From NCBI GenBank assembly GCA_030916925.1, contig JAUPVU010000098.1, forward strand, positions 1 to 12,623: a DNA stretch of 12,623 bases, written 5' to 3'. Every line of letters starts with the position of its first letter. The stretch's first letter is position 1. Made by a program: the position numbers and the translations under genes. The stretch is from Patescibacteria group bacterium. Lineage in GTDB: Bacteria > Patescibacteriota > WWE3 > 2-01-FULL-39-13. The notes beneath the pieces were generated by a model, which was not told the origin of the DNA, searched no databases, and saw nothing but the letters and a program-made list of their open reading frames with translations. Of this stretch, positions 7,736-12,623 are shown in pieces.

Positions 7736-8335
7736 TTAAATTCCCATAGTTTCGGCCCAAAGGGAAGTCGCTTTCCCAGATTCAGTTAGGCAATATTTTA
7801 ATATCTTTAGTTTGGATTCATTTTTAACACTATCCTTAAATATCTCAGAAGCCTCCAATTGATCGACTACTTTATATTCGCTTACACCGTATCCCATCTC
7901 TTTAATCATTTTTGAATCTATCATTACCATACAAGCAATATATGCCTTCCCTTTGATTTCGCTAGAAAATGCAACACCTCCAAAGATTGGATAATTCTTC
8001 TGCCAGTCTTTAGATAAAGTCGCTTTTCCTGCAACCTTTGTATAAAACAATCTATACTCGTCAGGTTTTAGGCTCAAATCCCTTCTCAAAACATCTTCAA
8101 CCGCTTCATAGATATCAGAGTTATAAACTCCCCCCTGACTAAATGTCCAGGAACCACCTGAATTTACAAAAACAACTATTTTTAAACTTGGGTCAATCAA
8201 TATAACCAACACAGAAGGTCGATAGCCAAAAAATCTCCATCTTCGAATCGGGTCGTTAAAAAATATATATCCTGAAATTAAAATTGTGGCGAATGTAACG
8301 AACGATTCTAGGTTATTCCAAATCACTTCAATCAT
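7736..8335 (-). CDS. Membrane-anchored protein with degenerate Nudix-like domain
   Basis: 199 residues. A hydrophobic anchor (about 9-26) precedes 'DPIRRWRFFGYRP' and a core that follows the Nudix fold: 'SVLVILID', 'IVVFVNSGGSWTFSQGGV', then a helix at the Nudix-box position (77-89). In the box the canonical REUxEExGU reads DVLRRDLSL: the Arg becomes Asp, the first two metal-binding Glu become Val and Arg, the third becomes Asp, and Gly becomes Ser. Hydrolysis of nucleoside diphosphate derivatives is therefore unlikely, and a binding or structural role is inferred. The N-terminal anchor is also atypical for Nudix enzymes. The ATG at 8335 overlaps the end of the broken upstream gene by 8 bases, as in an operon. 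It also has its own TTGGAA-18-TATAAT promoter inside that gene, 8 bases upstream. Confidence 0.7.
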   Translation of the reverse strand: MIEVIWNNLESFVTFATILISGYIFFNDPIRRWRFFGYRPSVLVILIDPSLKIVVFVNSGGSWTFSQGGVYNSDIYEAVEDVLRRDLSLKPDEYRLFYTKVAGKATLSKDWQKNYPIFGGVAFSSEIKGKAYIACMVMIDSKMIKEMGYGVSEYKVVDQLEASEIFKDSVKNESKLKILKYCLTESGKATSLWAETMGI

Positions 8336-8700
8336 TAGTTTTAATTATATCTCGAACTGACGTTTCGTTCCAATGTCCATAAATTACGCCCCAATCTTTC
8401 TTTAATTCATCGAATTCATCTATAACCGTTCTATACCGAATTGTGCCAGAATATATTTTGTGTTGGAAAAATCAAATTCCATTTCTGGACTGGATTTTTC
8501 GCCAGTATAATCGGCTGAATGACGATATCGAGCAGTATTTTTATCTGTAATATAAACGAGGTTTTTTCCAAAGTCACGAAATTCAGCATATGAATACTAC
8601 ATTTATAGATTTCTTAGTTCCTTCCTCCTGTATATACAAACACTACATTGGGATCGGCGGCTGGAATACCCCCAACAGTTTCAATCAGGTAAGGCTCCAT
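8328..8700 (-). pseudogene. Frameshifted small gene of unknown family
   Basis: Coding-like sequence runs through different phases of the minus strand. An ATG at 8700 opens a 28-residue segment (MEPYLIETVGG...VVFVYTGG) that stops at 8614. A second phase, open from 8596 to a stop at 8420, reads 'YAEFRDFGKNLVYITDKN' and on to 'YILAQFGIE'. A third phase, from about 8435, reads 'RTVIDEFDELKKDWG' and 'HWNETSVRDIIK' to a TGA at 8328-8330. The joined product would be about 120 residues and would overlap the Nudix-like gene start by 8 bases, as in an intact operon. At least two indels are needed. No family is recognised; tRNA-Glu lies 42 bases upstream. Decay is the simplest reading, with sequencing or assembly error as the alternative. 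Confidence 0.7.
8344..8373 (-). promoter_or_regulatory. Promoter for the Nudix-like gene
   Basis: On the minus strand, TTGGAA (8368-8373), an 18-base spacer and a perfect TATAAT (8344-8349). The hexamer ends 8 bases before the ATG at 8335, so the predicted transcript begins at or next to the start codon. No Shine-Dalgarno is present. Confidence 0.5.
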
Positions 8701-8742
8701 TTATAGCACTAAAAGATGAATTTGAGATGAGTGAAAGAAAGA

Positions 8743-8817
8743 TGGTGACCCTACGGGGAATCGAACCCCGCTTTACAGGATGAAAACCTGCTGTCCTAAC
8801 CGATAGACGATAGGGCC
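8743..8817 (-). tRNA. tRNA-Glu (UUC)
   Basis: A cloverleaf on the minus strand: acceptor GGCCCTA/TAGGGTC (one G-U), D-arm with GGTTAGG, anticodon stem CAGG/CCTG with loop TTTTCAT (anticodon TTC, Glu), T-arm GGGG-TTCGATT-CCCC, discriminator A and encoded CCA at 8743-8745. Length is 75 bases. Confidence 0.95.
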
Positions 8818-8826
8818 ATTGTTTTG

Positions 8827-8855
8827 ATTAACATTGAACGTAGAAAGTATATCAA
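8827..8855 (-). promoter_or_regulatory. Promoter for tRNA-Glu
   Basis: Minus strand: TTGATA (8850-8855), 17-base spacer, GTTAAT (8827-8832), then 9 bases to the first base of the tRNA. It sits immediately after the yceI terminator, so the tRNA appears to be an independent unit. Confidence 0.5.
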
Positions 8856-8858
8856 ACA

Positions 8859-8886
8859 AAAAGCCCCTCATAAATGAGGGGCTTTT
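8859..8886 (-). terminator. Rho-independent terminator of the YceI-family gene
   Basis: Inverted repeat AAAAGCCCCTCAT/ATGAGGGGCTTTT around a short AT loop, with the minus-strand stem followed by TTTTTG. It starts 19 bases after the yceI stop. The stem also reads as a terminator on the + strand, with T's downstream at 8891-8897, but no + strand gene precedes it. Confidence 0.9.
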
Positions 8887-8905
8887 AACTTTTTTTTGCT
8901 TAAGA

Positions 8906-9571
8906 CTACTTTCGACTTCCCATTACATCAAAGTTAATCTTTACTTGATCCTCTACTGTATACACATCAAGCATATTTGGCGTTTTAACACCAAAGTCGA
9001 CTAAGTTTATCATAGAATCACCTCTAGCCATTAAAGTTTCTGGAGTAACATTATAAGTTACATTGAAATCTACCTGTTTGGAAACTCCATTAATAGTAAC
9101 GTTTAATGGTAAAACTGCATTTTGATCGGTACCCTCAACCATAGCTAAATCAGTAAAATCCCCAATTATACTTATATCCTTGTTACTGACATAATTCTGA
9201 AATAAATCAGAATCTCTTGCAGCATTACCTGTTGAGAAGTCAGAAAAACTAAACATTGCTTCTACATGGCCCATCTTTGTAGCAGAGTCAAAATAACCAC
9301 TTCCAGTAACAGAAGTATTCACACCTTCAACATTTGTAGGACCTGTAGCAATGAATACCTTATTAGCAACATATTTTACTGTGCCTTCCGTAATTGTATA
9401 CTCATAGGTTCCTTGTAAATTGTCTGAACTTGATTTCTCAGATATCTCTGAGCTTTCATCCATCATTGTTGTTGCTGGAACTTCAGGATTTTTATTAACC
9501 ATGTAAACTAATCCGCCGAATACGAGAACTCCCACGGCTGCAAGGAGGTAATATGTAGATTTCTGATCCAT
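8906..9571 (-). CDS. Membrane-anchored YceI-family protein
   Basis: 221 residues from the ATG at 9571 (MDQKSTYYLL). The in-frame ATG at 9607 is rejected because it would overlap the divergent NDH-2-like gene. A TM anchor (about 7-25) and a polar Ser/Glu-rich spacer (30-52) lead to a YceI-like lipocalin barrel (about 54-217), with 'YTITEGTVKYVANK' at the start, the family-typical 'GNAARDSDLF' (115-124), then 'LNVTINGVSKQVDFNV' and a closing 'VEDQVKINFDVMG'. Known YceI proteins bind polyisoprenoid-type lipids, so a role in handling an isoprenoid or quinone-like molecule outside the membrane is inferred. It is transcribed divergently from the NDH-2-like gene with 18 bp between starts and ends at a strong terminator. 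No Shine-Dalgarno is present. Confidence 0.88.
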   Translation of the reverse strand: MDQKSTYYLLAAVGVLVFGGLVYMVNKNPEVPATTMMDESSEISEKSSSDNLQGTYEYTITEGTVKYVANKVFIATGPTNVEGVNTSVTGSGYFDSATKMGHVEAMFSFSDFSTGNAARDSDLFQNYVSNKDISIIGDFTDLAMVEGTDQNAVLPLNVTINGVSKQVDFNVTYNVTPETLMARGDSMINLVDFGVKTPNMLDVYTVEDQVKINFDVMGSRK

Positions 9572-9576
9572 GAATG

Positions 9577-9607
9577 TTAATATAAACAAATGCTTAAGAA
9601 AACACAA
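9577..9607. promoter_or_regulatory. Overlapping divergent promoter region
   Basis: For yceI (minus): TATATT (9579-9584), 7 bases before its ATG, with TTGTGT (9602-9607) 17 bases further upstream and inside the opposite gene. For the + gene: TTAATA (9577-9582), 7 bases before its ATG at 9590, or TATAAA (9581-9586); no good -35 is seen. The same AT-rich bases would serve both directions. Confidence 0.4.
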
Positions 9608-10789
9608 ATCGTAATTGTTGGAGGCGGTTTTGGGGGATTAAGCACTACCCAGGAATTACTTAAGCACAATTTAAACGCTGAAATAACTCTAATAGATTTA
9701 AAAAATTACTTTTTATTCACGCCACTTCTACACGAAATTGCAACTGGTAGCCTCGACGAAAACCTCATAGTAACTGCTTACAAACAAATATTTAAAAACG
9801 AGGATGTAAATATATTAATTGGGGAAATAAAAGAAATTGATATCGATAAAAAAATCATATCGATTAACGATACCAATATCCCCTACGACATACTCATATT
9901 AGCAACTGGCGCCAAAGCAATTAAATCCCCCTATAGTGGGAAAAATATTATTGAGTTGAAAATGGTACAAGATGGAATCGCAATCAAATCTATGATTCTT
10001 GATTTAATGGATTGTATAGACAGCGGTCAACACAAAACCATAAAGTTAAAATTTGCAGTAGTAGGTGGTGGACCTACTGGAATTGAAATGACCTTAGACC
10101 TAGCGGACTATGTGCGAAATAGTCTTCTCAAAATATATAAAAAACCAGATCTACAAGATATTGAAATATTTTTAATTACTAAAGATGATGACATTCTGCT
10201 AAGAATGCATCCATCCTTACGAAAAGCTACGCTAACGAGATTAGACAAATTTGGAGTCAAACTAATTACTAATTGCGAAATTCACAATATTCAAAACAAT
10301 CGAATTCTCACAAATAACAAAGTAATAGAAGCAGATTTAATCATCTGGACTATAGGTGTTAAAGCTCAATACCCTCTACTTCCAAATAGCATTGAAAGGG
10401 ATGAAAAAGGGAAGTTGATTGTAGATGACTTTCTAAAATTAAATAATTCTAGTTCCATTTACTGTGTAGGTGATTTAGTTTCTGGATACCCTATGGATGC
10501 TCAAGCAGCAACCTGGCAAGGCAAGTATTTAGGTAAAAATATAACAAGACTACTTAAGAAGCAAAAAATGGCATACAAGCAGTATAAGCCCTTAGGAGAA
10601 CTAATCTCCTTAGGTGGCCAATACGCAGCCGGGAGAGCATTTGGAATAACGATGTCGGGATGGTTTGTATGGTTTATATGGAGAACCACCTACTTCTTTA
10701 GAATTCCAACTACAAGAAAAAAAATAGCAGTTGGAGTTAACTGGTTTCTTAACCTATTTAGTACCCGCGATTTAACAAATCTTAAATAG
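9590..10789 (+). CDS. NAD(P)/FAD-dependent oxidoreductase, type II NADH dehydrogenase-like (NDH-2)
   Basis: 399 residues, the usual NDH-2 length. An N-terminal FAD-binding Rossmann motif VGGGFGG (10-16), ATGA (105-108), a second nucleotide-binding motif VVGGGPTG (157-164) for NADH, 'GDLV' (294-297) contacting FAD, and the AQAATWQG motif (304-311) near the quinone site are in the canonical order. The C-terminal 50 residues, with 'MSGWFVWFIWRTTYFF' and a basic, hydrophobic end, fit the monotopic membrane anchor. Family members transfer electrons from NADH to a membrane quinone without pumping protons. No other respiratory gene is in the window. The start follows no Shine-Dalgarno and lies 18 bp from the divergent yceI start, which suggests co-regulation. 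Confidence 0.9.
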   Translation: MLKKTQIVIVGGGFGGLSTTQELLKHNLNAEITLIDLKNYFLFTPLLHEIATGSLDENLIVTAYKQIFKNEDVNILIGEIKEIDIDKKIISINDTNIPYDILILATGAKAIKSPYSGKNIIELKMVQDGIAIKSMILDLMDCIDSGQHKTIKLKFAVVGGGPTGIEMTLDLADYVRNSLLKIYKKPDLQDIEIFLITKDDDILLRMHPSLRKATLTRLDKFGVKLITNCEIHNIQNNRILTNNKVIEADLIIWTIGVKAQYPLLPNSIERDEKGKLIVDDFLKLNNSSSIYCVGDLVSGYPMDAQAATWQGKYLGKNITRLLKKQKMAYKQYKPLGELISLGGQYAAGRAFGITMSGWFVWFIWRTTYFFRIPTTRKKIAVGVNWFLNLFSTRDLTNLK

Positions 10790-10833
10790 TCAAAATTCAC
10801 GTTTTCTTATATTGATTCTAAATCAAATGCCAC

Positions 10834-10862
10834 TTATAGATATAGGTCTTTTCTGGTATAAT
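10834..10862 (+). promoter_or_regulatory. Extended -10 promoter of the RRM gene
   Basis: TGG immediately before TATAAT (10857-10862) forms an extended -10 (TGn-TATAAT), with a weak -35 TTATAG at 10834-10839, spacer 17. Transcription would start near 10869, giving a leader of about 115 bases. Confidence 0.6.
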
Positions 10863-10868
10863 ATGTCT

Positions 10869-10983
10869 ACTCTCTAAGCAGTAAGAAACCGTAAGTTACT
10901 CACCATGTTCCTTAACGTTTTCCCCTACTCTAGAAGTAAAAAAGTTAATTAAACATGAAGGCGGTGAATAACAAAAAATAATA
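10869..10983 (+). promoter_or_regulatory. Structured 5' leader of the RRM gene with sequestered Shine-Dalgarno
   Basis: AAGGCGGTGA (10958-10967) is the strongest Shine-Dalgarno in the window, although 16 bases lie between it and the ATG. It is almost fully complementary to an upstream segment. GTTACTCACC (10895-10904) pairs with GGTGAATAAC (10963-10972) with one C-A mismatch, and CCTT (10910-10913) pairs with AAGG (10958-10961). The enclosed loop can form its own hairpin (AAC, TTTT and TACT pairing with AGTA, AAAA and GTT). A competing 5-bp stem AGTAA/TTACT (10880-10884/10896-10900) would free the Shine-Dalgarno. Two tiny ORFs lie in the leader (10905-10952, 15 codons; 10955-10981, 8 codons). 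A temperature- or protein-responsive switch is inferred. Confidence 0.5.
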
Positions 10984-11322
10984 ATGGCTAAACTATATGT
11001 AGGCAATTTGCCTTATACTTACAATGAAAGTTCAATCCGAGATATGTTCTCAGGATTCCAAGAAATACAATCTGTCAGCTTAATTACCGATAAACAAACC
11101 GGTAGAAGCAAAGGATTCGGTTTCGTAGAATTAAGTGATGCAGATGCTGATAAAGCAATCGCAGAACTAAATGGAAAAGATATCGGAGGAAGAACAGTAG
11201 TCGTATCTATCGCTAGACCTATGGAAGACCGTCCAAGAAGAGATTTCGGAGGCGGAGGAAATAGCAGAGGTGGTGGATTCGGTGGAGGAAACAGAAGTGG
11301 TGGATTTAATAGAAGAGGATAA
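10984..11322 (+). CDS. RRM-type RNA-binding protein with Gly/Arg-rich tail
   Basis: 112 residues. One RNA-recognition motif (2-80) has RNP2 LYVGNL (4-9) and RNP1 KGFGFVEL (43-50), with the aromatic positions Y5, F45 and F47 that stack on RNA bases. A tail (about 85-112) of Gly, Arg, Asn and Phe contains RGG-like units. This single-RRM plus glycine-rich layout is that of cyanobacterial and other bacterial Rbp proteins, which bind single-stranded RNA and are often cold- or stress-induced. The gene stands alone, with an extended -10 promoter, a long leader able to hide its Shine-Dalgarno, and its own terminator. This is consistent with tight or self-regulated expression (inference). Confidence 0.92.
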   Translation: MAKLYVGNLPYTYNESSIRDMFSGFQEIQSVSLITDKQTGRSKGFGFVELSDADADKAIAELNGKDIGGRTVVVSIARPMEDRPRRDFGGGGNSRGGGFGGGNRSGGFNRRG

Positions 11323-11349
11323 GAATCGGTTGAATACTGCAATAAAAGG

Positions 11350-11378
11350 AAGAGGTCGCTATATGCGACCTCTTTTTT
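11350..11378 (+). terminator. Terminator of the RRM gene (bidirectional)
   Basis: 10-bp stem AAGAGGTCGC/GCGACCTCTT with loop TATAT, followed by TTTT on the + strand, 27 bases after the RRM stop. On the minus strand the stem is followed by CCTTTTATT and can also serve the convergent gene ending at 11397. Confidence 0.9.
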
Positions 11379-11396
11379 GTTTCTCTAAATAAGTTT

Positions 11397-11735
11397 CTAG
11401 GAATCAGACACAGTGAAATCAGAATTAATTTTCCGCCAGTGATACAGGTAGAGTGGAAGGCCAACTATAACCATAGACAGTGACCCCGATAGCTCTCTTT
11501 GACGATTTCTTCTTAATTGAATCCTCTCATTTATAGCTAATTCTTCACTTGTGGGCTTATCAACGCCCTCAGCCTCAGGATCAACTGAAGGATATGCTTG
11601 ATAGTAGGAGTCTGCATCTTGAAAGAAAATACTCTTAATTCCTAAATCGATAATACGAATACTTCCTATTACCAATATTACCAAACCGACTAGGGAGAAC
11701 AAATATAAATACAGTAAACGCAAATTTATATCCAT
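11397..11735 (-). CDS. Two-TM membrane protein (resembles DUF5671-type proteins)
   Basis: 112 residues with two hydrophobic segments, about 8-30 ('YLYLFSLVGLVILVIGSI') and about 84-100 ('GSLSMVIVGLPLYLYHW'). They are separated by an acidic, then basic (RIQLRRNRQR, 71-80) loop. The pattern of 'LRLLYLYLFSLVGL' at the start and '(R)QRELSG...VGLPLYLYHW' at the end resembles small membrane proteins grouped under DUF5671; this is from memory of the pattern, not a search. The function is unknown. The start at 11735 has no Shine-Dalgarno, and a TATAGT lies 11 bases upstream. It converges on the RRM gene, sharing a bidirectional terminator. Confidence 0.75.
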   Translation of the reverse strand: MDINLRLLYLYLFSLVGLVILVIGSIRIIDLGIKSIFFQDADSYYQAYPSVDPEAEGVDKPTSEELAINERIQLRRNRQRELSGSLSMVIVGLPLYLYHWRKINSDFTVSDS

Positions 11736-11746
11736 AAAAGCACTTA

Positions 11747-11752
11747 ACTATA
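11747..11752 (-). promoter_or_regulatory. Candidate -10 element (TATAGT)
   Basis: Minus strand TATAGT, 11 bases before the ATG at 11735. No convincing -35 is seen. It directly abuts the hairpin at 11755-11784. Confidence 0.3.
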
Positions 11753-11754
11753 GT

Positions 11755-11784
11755 TGGATAAGGAAGAAATTTCTCCCTTATCCA
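11755..11784 (-). terminator. Hairpin between two minus-strand genes, possible terminator
   Basis: TGGATAAGG/CCTTATCCA (9 bp), one A-C mismatch, then AGAAA/TTTCT: 14 of 15 pairs. It lies 20 bases after the stop of the Cys-rich gene. No T-tract follows on the minus strand, so termination would be weak; a regulatory dyad for the next gene is an alternative. Confidence 0.45.
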
Positions 11785-11804
11785 TAAGAATTACAAATTT
11801 CATA

Positions 11805-12623
11805 TTAATTTGGTACGTGAACAGTCCCACCACCATCGCTAAATCTTCTTTGTATTGCTCTATCATTCAATGTAGAGCAAACAGATAATTTACATATATC
11901 AGCTTCAACTGATGAAATCATTTGTTTTAATCCTGAAGTGAACTTAGTTGTGACAGCATTACCTCCAAGTGGATCGGTCCACCAAACTTGAGCGCCACCT
12001 GCATTTGAGACACGATTACGACCGAAGTACGTGGTTCTCTTTAGACCTTTAAATGGGGCGTTAGGTGAGTCCCATGCTACGTTTCCTCCTCCGCATTCTG
12101 CTAATCTAGCAGAAGTAGTGCCTGGAATTCTTAACAAACCTTCGCATTCCTCTGATGTAAATCTGTAGTCTTTTTGCCAAGATCGAGTAGGGTGTCTATA
12201 TCCAATATCAATTAATCTTACTGGATCTAGAACATCCCATTGTCTACCATGCTCAGCCAACATTTTACCTGATGGCGTTGTAATCCTTAAATCGCCCTGC
12301 CATATTTCATAAGGGTTAAAATATTTAGTTGTAGTGCCTAAACTTTGTAAACATGCGACATCGGTCATATTTCTACCTAAAGTATCGCTATAAACGCTAC
12401 TGGGAAGTCTACTTAACAGAGGATCTGTAAGAGTACAGGTTGCCCCTGGTACAGGTACCATACTATATCCATTGTAAGTCGCGATTAATTTACCATCTAA
12501 ACCGCAAATATCGTTAAATCTACTTTGACCACAAAATCTTTTGTAAATTCCTGGATCTCCAAAGGTCATCATTCCAGTTAGTAAGACAACATTCTTTGGA
12601 TAGACTCTACTTGCATTTAATCC
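11805..12623 (-). CDS. Cys-rich protein of unknown function (5' end outside window)
   Basis: The frame is open to the right edge, 17 codons beyond the first internal ATG (12572), so the start probably lies outside; 272 residues are visible. No family is recognised. Eight Cys occur in spaced contexts (FCGQ, DICG, ATCT, ACLQ, EECEG, AECGG, DICK, SVCS). The even number fits a disulfide-bonded exported protein, but no signal peptide can be seen. The composition is rich in Gly, Thr, Arg and aromatic residues, with motifs 'NPYEIWQGDLRI', 'IGYRHPTRSWQKDYRF' and 'GGAQVWWTDPLGGNAV'; no transmembrane segment is visible. The gene ends with TAA at 11805 and a hairpin follows. Its neighbours do not suggest a function. 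Confidence 0.7.
   Translation of the reverse strand, partial: GLNASRVYPKNVVLLTGMMTFGDPGIYKRFCGQSRFNDICGLDGKLIATYNGYSMVPVPGATCTLTDPLLSRLPSSVYSDTLGRNMTDVACLQSLGTTTKYFNPYEIWQGDLRITTPSGKMLAEHGRQWDVLDPVRLIDIGYRHPTRSWQKDYRFTSEECEGLLRIPGTTSARLAECGGGNVAWDSPNAPFKGLKRTTYFGRNRVSNAGGAQVWWTDPLGGNAVTTKFTSGLKQMISSVEADICKLSVCSTLNDRAIQRRFSDGGGTVHVPN

Noticed and set aside
7725..7760. Upstream ATG (7760) for the SMR-like gene
   Set aside because: It would overlap the Nudix-like gene by 25 bases and add a polar leader before TM1; the ATG at 7724 gives a family-like N-terminus.
8743..8770. Integration attachment site at the tRNA-Glu 3' end
   Set aside because: I found no second copy of the tRNA 3' sequence and no integrase gene in the window.
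9542..9556. Strong + strand Shine-Dalgarno-like AAGGAGGTAATATG
   Set aside because: The ATG is followed at once by TAG, and the site lies antisense within the yceI coding region.
9572..9607. Longer YceI start at 9607
   Set aside because: It would overlap the divergent NDH-2-like gene by 18 bases and place extra residues before the TM anchor; the ATG at 9571 has a -10 element 7 bases upstream.
11019..11342. Minus-strand proline-rich ORF opposite the RRM gene
   Set aside because: It is the antisense shadow of the Gly-rich tail codons and the RRM; the + strand has clear RNP motifs.

Overview
The window is AT-rich bacterial DNA with compact gene spacing and the standard genetic code (no in-frame TGA; Trp is TGG). 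It most resembles a Candidate Phyla Radiation (Patescibacteria) genome. The pointers are secreted multidomain proteins joined by long Pro-Thr linkers, cohesin and dockerin modules outside a classical cellulosome, a 'GDYFAK'-type small multidrug-resistance-like protein, and almost no Shine-Dalgarno sequences. The assignment is inference; no marker gene in the window fixes the lineage.

Left part (1-6937, + strand): an exported-protein locus. The first gene is cut by the window edge. It encodes a clan-A-like glycoside hydrolase joined through Pro-Thr linkers to an internal dockerin, a PQQ-like beta-propeller and a C-terminal OB-fold-like domain. One base after its stop begins a gene for a signal-peptide protein with an N-terminal cohesin-like domain, a CBM4/9-like module and a DNRLRE/CBM96-like module. 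Together they look like a two-gene miniature cohesin-dockerin system: a catalytic subunit plus a carbohydrate-binding anchor. A protein with a twin-arginine-type signal and an HExxH metallopeptidase motif follows.

Middle part (6938-8740): an eroded stretch. It holds about 400 bases with no gene, a small membrane-anchored hypothetical ORF (+), a truncated SMR-like gene (-) that meets it tail to tail across a perfect 22-bp palindrome, a membrane-anchored protein with a degenerate Nudix box (-), and a small frameshifted gene (8328-8700, -) whose reading frame must be pieced together from all three phases.

Right part (8743-12623): tRNA-Glu(UUC) with its own promoter just downstream of a strong terminator; a membrane-anchored YceI-family protein (-) and an NDH-2-like NADH dehydrogenase (+) diverging from start codons only 18 bp apart; an RRM RNA-binding protein with a Gly/Arg-rich tail whose long leader can fold to bury its Shine-Dalgarno sequence; a two-TM membrane protein (-); and a Cys-rich unrecognised protein (-) cut by the right edge.

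Gene expression theme: several starts lack a Shine-Dalgarno sequence and have a -10-like hexamer 7-11 bases upstream, suggesting leaderless mRNAs. The RRM gene is the exception, with a long structured leader.
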